A stretch of 64,000 nt of DNA from Miscanthus floridulus (Eukaryota > Streptophyta > Magnoliopsida > Poales > Poaceae). The notes beneath the pieces are model-generated. The model was not told the DNA's origin and made no database searches. It worked only from the letters and a program-made list of their open reading frames with translations. The translations under genes were made by a program, and so were the position numbers. Positions 40,983 to 53,800 of the stretch are shown here, in pieces (position 1 is the first letter of the stretch; each line of letters opens with the position of its first letter). The stretch covers positions 108,889,799-108,953,798 of the forward strand of contig NC_089584.1 of assembly GCF_019320115.1 (NCBI RefSeq), given 5' to 3'.

Positions 40983-42171
40983 CGTTAGTACGTGGAACGG
41001 AAAGGGACCTTTCATCACTGCACAAGGGAGGTAGGGTAGGGATAGCAACTAGCAGCAATGGATTAATTCTGAAGCAACTCGTGTCACCAAGCAGCAGCAA
41101 AGTGGGATCGCTGAACTGGCTTCGGTTGGTCGGTCCTTTGTTCCGATCCGACTAGAAACAAGCGCGTTATCGGCAGCCTGCATTCTGATTCCGTCAGGAA
41201 CTCATGGCGCGCCGGACCCCCAGTGATGTACCACGAACCTGGCATTTTATTTGAGCAACACACCAAAGAGTGACCCATGCGCCCCAGCCCCCACATCCAC
41301 AAGTCCACACAACCACAACCGTTTCTGGTTCTCCGCGGCTGTCCGTCCGTGCGCCGCGCCGGGGAACACGTGCACCGTGCATTCCGGCCAGCACGACGCT
41401 AACTGGAGAGTTTGTGGCCATGTCTGAGCGACTGAGCCTGACTCGATCCCCTAGCCCGACCGCCCGAGGCCGCAAGCCCGACCATGCAGCGGCCGGCCTG
41501 CCGCCTGCGTGCCGAGTGCCAACAAGGCCAGGTTCTCAAATACTAGTAGTCTAGTCTAGTTACTACAAGAAATCAGGTAGGATGGCATCCTCACACGCAG
41601 GCAACAGATTTTGGCAATCAGATGCTGACGCCCGGCGCGTGGCAATTTTGGCATCGTGGTGCCGGTGCCATCCGCTGCGCGCTATGCCAGCGCCCGGCGG
41701 CTTATCGGCGTTAGCTAGCCGTTAACTGTTGGTTGGTTCTCTCGGCCGCGTCGATTGCTGTCCGATGGCGATGAAAGAGCAGCGCCACCACCTCTTCTTC
41801 CCCGGGATGGATGGGTGGGTGGGAGGTTGGTTTTATTTTAGTTGTGGACTTGTGGTTGCGCTACGCAGGCAGCCTTCGCCTTTGGCTGACATTTCGATTG
41901 ACACCATCTGAACTGCGCACGGCACGAGGAGCATGTAAGGTGCAATTTTGTTTTCTTCTGCTGCTGCCTTATTTTCTCTTTCTCAAGCAGATTGATGAAT
42001 TTGTCCTGTGCTGATTATATGAATCATACCACGTTATTCACATTGCTATTTTACTTTGGGGCGGTTAGGATTGAAGAATGCGCTGTACTCATGTTTCTAG
42101 TCTGCATTTTTTCTAGGAGTACTACTACTACACGTGTCCTCGGCTATAATCTCTCCTTTCTGGCAAGCTTC
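40983..42171. other. Intergenic sequence, no gene recognised
   Basis: Mixed GC content. TACTACAAGAAA at 41561 resembles a decayed CACTA terminal sequence, but no partner end was found. No supported coding region. Confidence 0.4.
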
Positions 42172-42290
42172 AGCCTGTTCGGGAGGCCGTATCGTATCGT
42201 GGATTATTTACTGCTGGCTGGTTTGGTGTGAGAGAAAAACACTATTCCTGGCTGAAAATTTACGATCGTTTACGAGCAAGCGAACAGGCT
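42172..42290. repeat. hAT-type MITE, AGCCTGTTCG family
   Basis: Perfect 10-bp inverted ends AGCCTGTTCG and CGAACAGGCT. The core TGTGAGAGAAAAACAC is shared with the other copies. No clear duplication. Confidence 0.75.
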
Positions 42291-43043
42291 ATTAGCCTCG
42301 AGAAATTAATGCTATGCGCGTACTGACCTATCACTATCAGAGTTGACTTAAGCTATGCGATGTGTTTTCCTGTTCATAGAATTTTTATTGGAAAAATGAG
42401 TACTCTCATCCATTTTTAGCCCGAAAATTTGTCTCTAAAAGAATAGGAGAACGGTCCACATATTCACATTAATCTGTCTCGTAGTTCGGGTCCCATTTAA
42501 TACAACATTTCTCCTACGCTACTATCGGATACTCCAAACGACACAATTTAATTAGGCTTCTCAGGTTTAGTAGTTTAATAAGGAGCAGCATGATCTTTTA
42601 TCTTCGTTGCTAATTTATCCTAAAATTGCTAGGAATTTATTTTTTCATAGACAAAGGGAGTAGTACTTTTGACACATTATTTATGTCAATAGCAGACTAG
42701 TTAGTTCGTACAACCGGCCTTCTCATGTGATCCACGTCTCTTTCCGCAGTAAGAAAGCACACAAAGGTTAGTCATTTTTTCTTGTATTTACAAACACACA
42801 TATATAAATAATCACCTCCAGGCTAACAATTAAGAAAACCTTCAAAAGGTGTTTGAACGAGAGGTAGTTTTTCTAATAAAAAATAGTACTCGCATTCCTC
42901 ATACATATAATAGCCCACCCTAAACAGCCTTTAGATTAATGACCATCATCAAGACACGGCGACTTGCTTTGCCTAGTGTGAACTAGCAAACCGTGCTGGA
43001 AATGGCACTGTGCCAGGCGGGCACAGGTCGACGGCATGGCTTA
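42291..43043. other. Intergenic sequence, no gene recognised
   Basis: AT-rich. I see no coding region, inverted repeat or RNA gene that I can support. Confidence 0.4.
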
Positions 43044-43285
43044 GGCCTTGTTTAGATCGCCTTCAAATTCCAAGTTTTTTCACTTTTTCTTCATCACATC
43101 AATTTTTAGCCGTTTGCATGGAGCATTAAATGTAGGTAAAAAAAATAACTAATTGCACAGTTTAGTTGGAAATTACGAGATGAATCTTTTGAGCTTAGTT
43201 GGTCCACGATTGGACAATATTTACCAAATAAGACGAAAGCGCTACTATTCATCGAGTTACAATTTTTTGCAATCTAAACATGGCC
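43044..43285. repeat. Tourist-type (PIF/Harbinger) MITE
   Basis: TTA duplication at 43041-43043 and 43286-43288. Ends GGCCTTGTTTAGATCGC and, reversed, GGCCATGTTTAGATTGC. A very common grass family. Confidence 0.85.
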
Positions 43286-44879
43286 TTAGTGAGTTTTAAT
43301 TGCACCACCACATGGTGCCCAACTGCCCATCCGCTGAAGATCACCTCACTTCGACTTCAATCACCGCGCTCGGCAGCGGTCACATCACATGACAGGATTA
43401 GTTTATCAACAGTACCAGTAACATGCATGGACCATGGACCCGAGAAGTTTTCCGCTGGCCTCCTAGCTAGCGATCACTTGTTTAACAATGCTACCGTCGC
43501 CGTTCGGCCTTGACGACGCGGCCGGGCGAGCCTAATCATTAGGGTGGCAGCACCGTACCGGCAAGCAAGTCAACACTGTAATTGAAAGCGGCAAGTGAAG
43601 TGCATGCACCGCAACAAAAGATTGGGTTTAATTTACCGCAAGCTTTACATTGCTGATTGGGTTTGTTTGACTAACGCGGCCACGCCATCACCGAGGGCTA
43701 GTTTTTTTCTCATGGTAATATTTGGGCCTTTTACTCAAAAATAATGGAGCTGTTCGGCTGATGGTTTTTGCAGCTGATAAGCCGACTGATACTGTTTTGT
43801 TGTGAGAGAAAAACACTTTTGCAAATAGTTTTTATTTACCTATTGTGTAGCTATTGTCTCCCCCATGAGCCCCCTGTATGAAATCAGCTTAACTATCATC
43901 AACCAATTCCTTAGTTTGAGTTTGAAGATCTTGTTGTCTTTTTCTTTTTTATTTTGTGCACTCCTATTTGGTGACCGTGAGATTCCGATCCTGTCAAGGC
44001 CAAATCAAGGTTGTCTTCAGTATGGGCTCTGTTTCTGGATAAAATCACTTTCCAAGTTTCTCAAATATCTCATTCCTTGGCCCTCTTGTAAATTCAAATT
44101 TTCATGGTCCTATATGCCTTCTCTTGTGGATTCAAATGCCTTTTTATCCTTAAACATCACAAATGTCACTCGTGTGTTGTGCATCCATTACTGCCTTAAG
44201 TAGCCACTGGCCGTACCATGCCAACACCCATTGTTACTTCAAGCCTTTTGAAACAAAGTATGGAACCATCTTTGACACTGGCGAGCTGTTGATCTCATGC
44301 CTATACTCATGCCACTATATCACACTACTATCGTCATCTGTGAGCACGTTAGCTTCTGCATCTGACCATCTTCTCTCGAAGAAAAAGTCGATGGGTGTCT
44401 GGTCATTGCTCGTGAGCTTTTCACACATGCACATCGTAAGATATCGAAAGATGCTAGGATTCTATGATTTTGTTGTTATAATCTTGTACACCAAAAACTA
44501 TTCACCGGTGCGGGCTCCTAATTCATTTTGAGAGGAGAGAGAAAAGATCCTAGCCAGTTAATTTTTAGCCTTATAAACCGTATAGAAAAGGTCTACTTTT
44601 TAACTAACTAGTTGTTAGCTAACTAGCTAATCAATCTTAACTAATTTAGATTAAGTTTTAACTCTTAGAGCAACTTCAAGAGTACCCAAAAGAGTCTTCC
44701 AATCTAAGATTTTTAGCAAGATTAGAAAAAATCCATCTCCAACAGTTTCTAATATAATCTCCTAATCTTTTGGCATTTGGAAAAACAGACCCCTCTGCGC
44801 GTAAAAGTTACTTGCAATTCTTCAGCTACGTATCTGCCTCGCGCCAATTTTCCCGACGTTTTCTCCTTCGCGTCATAGG
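43286..44879. other. Intergenic sequence with a partial hAT-type MITE
   Basis: About 43747-43820 has CTGTTCGGCTGATGG and TTGTGAGAGAAAAACACT, one half of the MITE family above, without a right end. The remaining frames, up to about 120 codons, have no recognisable domain and look fortuitous. Confidence 0.45.
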
Positions 44880-44994
44880 CCCTGTTCGTTTATCTTATGA
44901 GCCGTACTATTTCAACGAACGAACAGTGTTTTTCTCTCACAACAAATGAGCGAATAGTACTTTCAGCCCTGGCTTTTCAGCAAAGCGAACAGGG
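44880..44994. repeat. hAT-type MITE, inverted relative to the 40055 copy
   Basis: Ends CCCTGTTCG and CGAACAGGG, with core GTGTTTTTCTCTCAC, which is the complement of the core in the other copies. Flanks share CATAG. Confidence 0.75.
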
Positions 44995-45178
44995 GCATAG
45001 ACGACCAGGCCTGCGATATCCGAGACGACGCCGGCGAGGGAGCCGTGTTCGTTGGCGGCCGCGAGTATCAGGTCGAGCGTGGTGTGCTGCCTGGCCAGCA
45101 GGTCGAGTCTTGACGCACGTCATGGAGTCTTCTCCCAGCCCGTCAACGCTGTCGCGCAGGTGGCCCACGGCACAAGGA
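44995..45178 (-). pseudogene. Possible gene fragment, frameshifted
   Basis: On the minus strand one frame reads VGHLRDSVDGLGEDSMTCVK. After a shift near 45110 another reads LLARQHTTLDLILAAANEHG and GVVSDIAGLVV. The smooth, amphipathic composition suggests coding ancestry, but I do not recognise the protein. It begins directly at the edge of a MITE. Low confidence. Confidence 0.25.
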
Positions 45179-46088
45179 AGTCTGGCTTGGAGTCCTTATG
45201 CTAGGTCCGACGCGGCGGCGGCGCCCCTGTGCATGTGGATCGGTCGCTCCGCGCTGCCTTGTTGCGACCTAAGAAGAAGAAGGGAGTGGGAAAGGAAAAG
45301 GAGAAAAGACAGGGTTTCAGGTGAGAAAAACGCAAGAGCGAAAATTCAGGTTGGAGGAGGATTTAAACGGGTATAGAAACAAATTCAGGGTTCCTGATGC
45401 AAAACATGATAAATCTTTTAGAGTGAAATATTGGAAACTCTAGGAGATGGCCTTCTTTATTTCTTCCAATACTTTTTTAGGAGTTGCAAAACTTCATGTT
45501 TGTGGGAGAAAAAATATTGAGTACTCTTACCTAATAACTAGCGCTAGCTGGTACAATTATCGTAATCGGACTGACAGGCGTATAGACAGACGCGGAGTTT
45601 GTTTCTCCCTAGACTGAAGGACGCGGGACGATTATTGTATCTATACTATACGGCGAAGTCGTTCAGTAGACTGGTTAGAAGTACCGAAACAGAACGGCAC
45701 CATACGTAGAACTGAAGACGGGACGAGCGCACAGGCAGAGCAGTCGCGCTCGGACGCCACCTCTCAGCAAGGAGAAAAAAACGTGACACGCCCTAGGACG
45801 AAACTCGTCTTCGCCCGATCGTGAACCGCAGGGCGCAGGACGCCACTGGCCACGTGCTGACGCCGGCACGCTTGAACCGGTCTTCGGTCTTCCTCCACGG
45901 CGCGACCCCCTCGGGCGCCACGGCCCACGGGTGCGCGAGCGCAGCGAATCTCGCCGCGCACCCGTGCTCCATATGCCCCCACGGCAACCGCGGCCCCCGC
46001 CACACCACGCGATGCCAGGCCAGGCACGGGTGGCACCCGGATCAGGGGGGGATCACGGGTCTCGCGGGAGCTTAAGGAAGAAAAAAAA
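45179..46088. other. Intergenic sequence left of the Mutator-like element
   Basis: Alternating AT-rich and GC-rich stretches. The GC-rich block at 45720-46060 has several open frames on both strands but no recognisable domain. Confidence 0.4.
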
Positions 46089-46483
46089 GAGAAAATTCCT
46101 TCATTGTTATTGAAAACTATAATAATTCCTTCGTTGCCATTTAAAATTACATGTTCCCTTCATTGCCATCAGTTTTAGATTTTCAGTTCCCTCGTTGCCA
46201 CTGCTGTTACAGAGGAGTCACGACGTGACTTAGCTCCCATACCCGACGTCCAGACACCATCCGACAGTTCAAAAAGTACTTCCCTGTTCTCGGCATCTAG
46301 CATTTGGCCGTAACCCTTGGACCTCCCGCGCCACGCGCCATCACCGCCCTCCCGCTCCGGTGCACACCGCACGTCACGCCGTCGCTCTCTCTCCACGGCG
46401 TCCTTGCGCGGTCGTGCATTTGGGCGGCGGCGCGGCTCGGACCAGCCGGCCGCGGCGCGGTGCGCCCCGAATCCATACCTTCC
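46089..46483. repeat. Mutator-like element, left terminal inverted repeat
   Basis: The outer 110 bp are AT-rich with repeated TTCCTTCGTTGCC and CCCTTCATTGCC units. The inner part is GC-rich (GTTCTCGGCATCT, CCGTAACCCTTGGA, ACGGCGTCCTTGCGCGGTCG). The pairing arm is 63443-63944 reversed. Confidence 0.78.
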
Positions 46484-47391
46484 GGCAACGGCGACGGAGT
46501 ATTCTTATAGTAGAGTCTTATCCACTCTATATGTGAACAAAATTCCCGCCTTCCTTGTTTCAAATTCATTTGAATCTCATTTTGTCTCTCCTCTCGGTCT
46601 CTCACGTCTCACCACACAAAAGCAGCAGATCCGGTGCTCGCCCCCCTCTCACAGAAGCTTGAATCGGACAGCAAGCTAATGAATTTCTTTTTCTCGCCTC
46701 TTCTGATGCAGGTTGGAGATGCTGGATGTGGGCAGCGGGAACCTCGTATGCCCTCGGACTCGGACGGATGGACGAGCAGCAGCGCCGCGCGAGCTCCCTC
46801 CCTCCTCTTCGCGCGCCACGCCACCCGGATACACCCCGCTCGGCTACCTGTGGCTGGAGCGGATTGCGCTGCGCGACGCACGCCGCGGCACGACCACGAC
46901 GCACATCGGGGAATAGAGACGGCAGCGCCAGCAGCATGCGAGCGGCGGTCGTGGCTCCAGCAAGCGCGGACCAACAGCTGCAGTGTCCAAGCGCCGGGTC
47001 CTAGTTGTGTGGATGGCGACGGCTAACTGAACACGAGTTCAGTTCAAACTTGCTCTGTTCCCGTCTTAATCTCTCTTGATTCGGCATAAACAATTAGACC
47101 GGTCTTAGCAACTTTTGTTCCTGGGTTAGTGCTCTAGTACATTGATTTGGAGACCTAGGATAAAATCTTAATGCTTTGAAAAATTATAAGGTTTCAAAGT
47201 TTAGTCGACCACTGTAAATTTGGTACAGAATTAGTTTGTATTCAGAATTGCACCAGGTTCTGAATTCAGCTTCATTTGAAACTGAACCCATCCTGTTCAG
47301 CAGCCAGTCTCTCTCATATTTGCAAGAACAAAGCTTCTGAACTTCACTCAGTAACACTGCTGGCAGACTGACATTCAGAGTTCAATGTTAG
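46484..47391. other. Interior of the Mutator-like element, left part
   Basis: Contains an acceptor-like TCGCCTCTTCTGATGCAG (ends near 46712) before a GC-rich open stretch, then AT-rich sequence to the Tat-2 insertion. This exon-like block could be captured host DNA, but I do not recognise a protein. The last five bases are the GTTAG target duplication. Confidence 0.4.
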
Positions 47392-48823
47392 TGTCGGTGT
47401 TTCGGACCGGGGGTCCTCAACCGACTAGTGAATTTGTTCTGCGTGCTCCTGATTCCGGATGGTGATGCAAAGAGACACAAGGTTTATACTGGTTCAGGCA
47501 ATCGGCGCCCTACGTCCAGTCCGAGGGATAGAACTTGTATTCCTTGCACCGAAGTGCTCGTAGTAGGGAGTTACAAGCTAAGGGAGAGAGGAAACTTGTC
47601 CCAGGTCTCGGCAGGGTGCTGTGGGGCCGTCTGAGACGTTGCTCTCAAGCGGCTGGAAGGTGTGCGTGTGTGTGTTCTCTGGGCGTCCCCTCTAAGTGGC
47701 CCAAGTCCTCTCCTTTTATAGTTGAAGGGGGGACAAGGGCAGTACAAGTATTACTATGCGGTGTCGTGCCGCCAGGGACGGCATGTCCAAGCCCTGTGGC
47801 CTGTTCCTGTGGCGGCGTGGTCGTCGGAGTGGCCCATCCTTGGAGTACTGGGACAGCGTGGTCGTCCCATCAGATCATGTGCGTCGTGGGAGCCCCAGGA
47901 ATGCCTCGGAGTGGACGTGGCGGCGACCATAAGCCGCTGGGGACGGACTATGCATGAGGCCAAAACTTGGTTGGGGCCGAGGCTGGTACTGCGGTGGGGG
48001 GTCTCGGCAGGCGCGGACCCCAATATTGCCGAGGCCCTAATGTACAGTGCCGAGGCCTTGGTGTACAGCGCCGAGGCCTTGAGCGGGCGGCTGATCGTGG
48101 ACATAGTGGTAGGACACAGTGGCCAGTAACCCCCGCCATATCCTATCCCAGGCGCTGACGGCGGCTGATCGTGGTCACAGTGTTTGGACACAGTGGCCGG
48201 TAATCCCCGCCATATCCTGTCCCAGGCGCTGACGGCGGCTGATCGTGGTCACAGTGTTTGGACACAGTGGCCGGTAATCCCCGCCGTGCCCTGTCCTGGC
48301 CGGTATGGTGCTGATGCGACTTCGGGTCGCGTCGGTCTTTCTGTGACGTTGAGCCGCTGTCCGGATGAGATCACGGGAGTGGTTGAAAGCATTAATGGGA
48401 CGTGACCGGCTGTCGGGAGGGTCAGCCGAGGCGGGGGGCGACGGACCGCGGGCGAGCCGGCCTCGAGCGACATGGAGAATGGGGCCTCGCGTGAGACGGG
48501 GATCAGGCTCCTTGCCGAGGCTTCGCGCGAGAGGCCTCGCGCGATACGGAGAGCGCGCCTCCTGCCGAGGCCTTCTGTGGAGAGCCTCGGGCGAGGCGGA
48601 GACGGCATTCCCTGCCGAGGCCTTCCCTGGGGAGCCTCGCCAGGATGTCGAGACCTCCTTCTCGGGGCTCGAGGCGAGGAGGAGGAGGACCCAGTGGGCC
48701 TGGCCGCGACGGGGAGGGGCCCACGACTTACCTTTTTGCTTTTATCATCGTTATTTTTTAGATGGGACTGGGGCAACCCATTTGATGTTTTGCTTGGGGT
48801 ACCCCATTCTAAGGTACCCGACA
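47392..48823 (-). repeat. Tat-2 3' LTR
   Basis: 1432 bp, TGTCGGTGTTTCGG...CCCGACA. The bases after it (48824-48845) are the complement of a purine-rich tract ending GGCTCGGGGGCTAC. It holds the 74-bp tandem repeats at about 48075-48290. Confidence 0.93.
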
Positions 48824-49069
48824 GTAGCCCCCGAGCCTCAGGGGGAGTGTGCGCACTCCCCCTGAGGGTTTGCCGAGGCTTGGTTCATACCTGCCCCGTA
48901 GGAATTGGGGCTTGTTTTTTGAGGTTCTGGCGGGTGCGCCCGAGCGCACCTGCCGGGTGTAGCCCCCGAGCCCCTGGGGGAGTGGAGTTACTCCTCCAGG
49001 GGCTTTCTTCATTTCCGTGTCTGAACGAGTAGTTCTTATTGCATTTGCCAAGCCCCCAAGCACAAGTTT

Positions 49070-50375
49070 GGGTTGCGGGGGTCTCGGCGAGGCTGCAGGG
49101 AAAAAGGCCTCTAGCCTCTGCGCGGAGCAAGAGGTTTGTCAGGGGCCCCCTGACTTTGGGTATGATCCTCACGCTTCCTTTCGCTCGGAAGGAGGGGTGA
49201 AACGTGCCATGCTACCCTCGATGGGCACGAGCGTGGACACTTCCGGTGAGCTATTAGCGGGTAGTCCGAGTGGAGGCCCGAGCCCCGTTCGCTGGGGGAC
49301 GGCTAGTGGTCCAGGGACGCACTCCAAGAGTACCAGGGGGTTTCTCTAGTGGGTGCCGAGGCCGTTCGTGGGCCTCGGTGGCTTGGTGCCTCCCTACGGT
49401 GGGATCCTATTCGGATACTTCCCCACCGGTCTCGGACACGACTTAGGACGCCCCGAGCGACCGTTCGCTCGGGTCTGGGCCATTCGTAGGCTCGCCCCGA
49501 TGTTGTCCCTAACTCTGTTGCCCTGGGGCGGCTGTCGAAACCTTTTGGAGGCCCAGCCTTCGAACCCCTGGACCGTAACGGGCTCGGCGCCCTTTTATCG
49601 TGTTTGTAGCGAAACCTCTAGTGCGGTTTTGGACTGTTTGTCTTTGCCTTGGGTGTTCTGGCCCTTTTATCTGGTCTTCACGTGTCCTTTTCGTTCAGAC
49701 GGAGGGTTAGTTTGCCGAGCCCATTCTGGTCTCGGCAAGGTTGCAGGAAGAGCCCCTAGCCTCTGCGTGGGAGGGCTGTCGGGAGTTCTCCTGACTTTTT
49801 ATACGCCCCTCGCGCATGAGGGTTTGTTTGCCGAGGCCCCTTTGGGCGCGAGCCCGGGTCGTGAGGTCTCGGCATATTTGCAGGAGGAGCCCCCTAGCCT
49901 CCGCATAGGGCGAGAAGGTCATCAGGGGTTCCCCTGACTTTTTATGCGACCCTCGCGCTTCCTTTTCGCTCAGAAGGAGGGGTGGAACGTGCCTCGCTAC
50001 CCTCGATGGGCACGAGCGGTGGCACTTCCGGTGAGCTGTTATCGGGTAGTCCGAGTGGAGGTCCGAACCCCGTTCGTTAGGGGACGGCTAGCGGTCCAGA
50101 GACACACTCCAAGAGTACCAGAGGATTTCTCTAGTGGGTGCCGAGGCCGTTCGTTGGGTCTCGGTGGCTCGGTGCCTCCCTATGGTGGGATCCCATTCGG
50201 ATACTTTCCTGCTGGTCTCGGACACAATTTTGGGCGTCCCAGGTGTTTCGCTCGCTTGGGTCTCAGCCCCGTGTAGGCTCGCCCGCAGTTGCCCCTGACT
50301 CTGTTATCCTGGGGCGGCTGTCGAAACCCTTTGGGGTCTAGCCTTCGAACCCCTGGATCATAATGGGCTCAGAGC
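49070..50375. repeat. Direct repeats of about 787-bp period in the Tat-2 3' region
   Basis: The block around 49110-49590 recurs at about 49890-50375. Both have GGGGTG.AACGTGCC, GGGTAGTCCGAGTGGAGG, CTCCAAGAGTACCAG and GTGGGTGCCGAGGCCGTTCG in the same order, about 787 bp apart. A shorter third relative (CCCCTAGCCTCTGCG) lies near 49755. These repeats sit between the 3' LTR and the antisense gene promoter. Confidence 0.75.
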
Positions 50376-50650
50376 CCGATTCCTTCCTATGAAAGGAATA
50401 GGCCGCGGGAAATGTCCTCCCTATTGGCTCGGCCGCGGGTGGCACGCCTTTTGAGGCGGTTTCACGGGGAGGCGAAACAACGCCTGCTGCCATAGTGGGC
50501 GAGCGCAACGTGATGGACGGGACGTAACTGTTCACGCATTTAATGCGGGAGACGTGGGCGCGTGGGCCGCCAAAATCGGCTCGTGGTTAACCGCGCTAGA
50601 TGGGGAAAACCTCCCTGATTTCATCGCCCGTTCGTTTCACCTCCTCCCTG

Positions 50651-50658
50651 CATAAATA
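50651..50658 (+). promoter_or_regulatory. TATA-like box of the antisense gene
   Basis: CATAAATA, in a GC-rich setting (CTCCCTGCATAAATACCC), lies about 190 bp upstream of the ATG at 50842 and points to the right, against the retrotransposon's own transcription. The intervening purine-rich sequence could be a 5' UTR. Confidence 0.5.
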
Positions 50659-50841
50659 CCCAAAGAGTCTCGCCCCTCCTTATCTTACCTTGCCTGCCAC
50701 CTCCGTCGAGCTGTCGCCAGAGCAGCGGGTGCCGGGAAGAAGAAGAGAGAAGAGCGAGTCTAGGGAGAAAGCGAGAAAAAAGCGAGAGCGTGGAGGGGGA
50801 GAGAAAAACTCACCGCCGCGCCCGATTCCTCCATCGCATTC

Positions 50842-53800
50842 ATGGCCGGCAACGTCGTCATTGTCGAGGCGGACCCCTGGGATCCGTCGGATGTCACTGA
50901 GGAGATGCTCCAGTCGCTTGTCGACGGTGGACTCCTTCGCCCGGTGACAGACCCTAGCAGGCCGGAGTGGATTGCTCCGTACGACGAGCTAGAGCCGAGG
51001 CCCCACGATGGCTACGTCGTGAGCTTCGTCTCCTTCCACGAGCGCAGCCTCGGCATTCCGGCGGACCGGTTCATGCGGGCGCTCCCGCATTACTACGGAG
51101 TGGAGCTCCACAATTTTAATCCCAACTCCATCGCTCAGGCGGCTATCTTTGTGGCTGTCTGCGAGGGGTATTTGGGGATCGCTTCCCATTGGGATTTGTG
51201 GCTCCACCTGTTTCGGGCGGGGCATACTACCAAGCCGACGGGCACGTCGGGCAAGAGAAAGGCATCGAGGGCCAGAGGCTGCACTCTCCAAGTGCATCAG
51301 GACCGCCTGCACCTCTACATCCCGGTCCAACTCACGTCCTCCAACCACTGGTGGTACACGAGTTGGTTCTACCTCCGCAACAACGATGGGGGACTTCCCC
51401 CTTATACTGGGCGGATTGTGGGGAGTTGCCCGGAGAAATGGAAATGGGGCGTCCCGAAGGTCGACCAGCCCAAGCTGGAGCCGCTCCTGGAGGGGCTGGC
51501 GAGGCTGCGGAACCATGGCCTCACCGTCGCTGTGGTCGTGGCCGCCTTCCACCGCCGGAGGGTGCTGCCGCTGATGGCTCGACGGTGGCGGCTGTTCGAG
51601 ATGAGGCCAGGTGAGCCCGTCGAAGGCACCCGGATGTCTTCCTCCGCCCTCTCCGATGAGGAAATTCACCGTCAGGTGGGGGAGACGGTAGATGTGAAGT
51701 TGAGGGGCGGCAACCTGACCCCCTTCGCGATGCGACCGTCGCGGGGGTTTCTTTCGCTGGTAAGTCGAGTGCCGCTGCAGCCTCTGAGCCTCCTCAATCT
51801 CCCTTTATCCCTTGTTTCCTTATGCGCGTTTGTGGTTTGTTCAGGGGATGAGGGACGTGCGCTCCTCCCCGCCACCCGTTCCCGAGGACGCGGGGCAGCG
51901 GGCGATTAACTACGCTCACGCCGATGCGCAGAAGAAGCGGAAGGATGCTAAGGCGGCGAAGCGCACGAAGCACATCCTTGCGTGCGAGGCGTTGGATAAG
52001 CGCCGCCGTCAGCAACGGAAGGAAGGTCTCCCGTTGGAGGAGTCCCTGTCGACGTCGTTGTCGACGGAGGCCTCGGACGAGAATGACAAGGGCGAGGTGG
52101 GTCGAGGCCCCCTAGACCACCTTCCGGACGTCGAGGAGGTGGCGCCCGGGGCGTCGGTAAGCAGCCCAGCACCCCCGGGAAGGGGAGAGGAAGCAGACCC
52201 GGGGCCGGCGGTGGCCCCCTCCGGGGCCGTGGCCGACACGCCCAAGGCGCGGGCGTTAGGCAAACGCGCCATCAGCCCGGTAAGCTCGGCGGTCGCAGCG
52301 GAGCCGGTGGCGGTGGAGGCGACGCCACCAGCCCCGTAGAGGATCAAAGGGGCGCCAGGGTCCGCCGAGGACCAACCGGCGCCGGTGGATACGGATGCGA
52401 CGCCACTGCCGCCGCCTCCGCCATTGCGGAGGAGGTTTGCTGTGGCGAAGCTAGGGCTGCCCCGTTCAAAGTAAGTGTGTTTTTGGTAGGGTTATGGTGT
52501 CTTCCATTCGCTTTTTTGGTCTCATGCTGACCCTATAGGTTGATTTTCTTTAGTTGGAAGCGGCCTGCGGACGACCTCCCCTTGGCGCCCCTTAAAGCGC
52601 TTAAGGCGAGCCCCAGCTCCTCTGCCCACTGGGTGGCGGAGGCGCAAGCCGCCATCCAGCGCGGCGCGGCGTCAGCGAAGGTCGACCCACAGGAACCGGC
52701 TGCCCAAGGAAGGGTTGCCGAGGCGGCCCCTACACGGTCGGATGGCGTCATCGTGCCCTTTGTTGCCGAGGCTCCCGGGGCCTCCGGGGCTAAGGCGATG
52801 GGGGCCCCGGCGCCCATGACCACCGAGACCGCAATGTCCGCGGCCGGCGCTTTTGCGTCTGCCGAGGCCATAATGACGGAGGCCGGAGCCCCTGAGACCG
52901 CCGAGGCCGTGACTGTAGAGGCCGGAGCCCCCGAGGTCACCACGGCCGTCGTGATGGCAGCGAGGCCGTCTGTGCAGGAGGCGGAGATGTCGGCGGCGGA
53001 GGCCTCGGCCGTGCCCTTGGCTCAGGGCCCGCCGTTGTTGCGGGAGAGTGCCCGGGAGACGGAGGTCTATCCGATCTCCTCCGACGATACTTCCCGGGCA
53101 CGGGAGGTGGTTGGCGCCGGGGAGACCGACACCGTGGAGCAGCCGGCGCCGCTCTTAGACGAGGGAAGCTCGGCCCTTGTGCGGGTGCGACCCGAGCCCC
53201 GTGGGTGGGATCACCCACGGGTACTATGGCGGAGCCGGGATGACCCTGAGGGGGAGCCTTTGTTTGCCCTCGAGGACACGGCCGAGGGCGGGCGCTGGAG
53301 TACCTTCGAGCAGTACCGCGAGCTGGCGGAATGGTCGCTACGGACGGCGCTGTCCGTGGTGGCCGACGAACTGCCCGGAGTCGCTCAGGTTCGTGTTTTC
53401 CTTTCTCGCGCGACGTTGTTCTTTCCTTGGTTTTGTCGCAATCGACGACCTCTGCTCTGCCTCCTCAGGAGCTCAAGACCCGGTCCCTCGGGAAGTCAGT
53501 CTTCCTCCGGCGGGAGAGGGGAATCTAGGACCAGCTTCAGAGGTAGAGGGGCCTTCTTGCCGATGCTAACGAGCTTCTATCGGCCTAAAGCACGGAGGTG
53601 GAGGACCTCCGCCTTCGCTGTGCCGACGCGAAGGTCGAGGCGGCCACAGCCCAGACGCAGCTCGCCCCCTTGGCAGCATGGATCAAGGAGCTAGAGGAGG
53701 AGCTTACCCACGCCGTCAGCGACCGGGATGCCTTCAGGTCCTGGGCTGAAGAAGCGACGACCTCGGGCAAGGCCCTCATGGGGCAGCTGGGGGCAGAGGA

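Noticed and set aside
41561..41572. TACTACAAGAAA as a CACTA transposon end
   Set aside because: The first base differs from the usual CACTA, no inverted partner was found and no 3-bp duplication is visible.
45821..46075. GC-rich open frames on both strands left of the Mutator-like element
   Set aside because: Several overlapping frames of similar length with no domain and no splice context.
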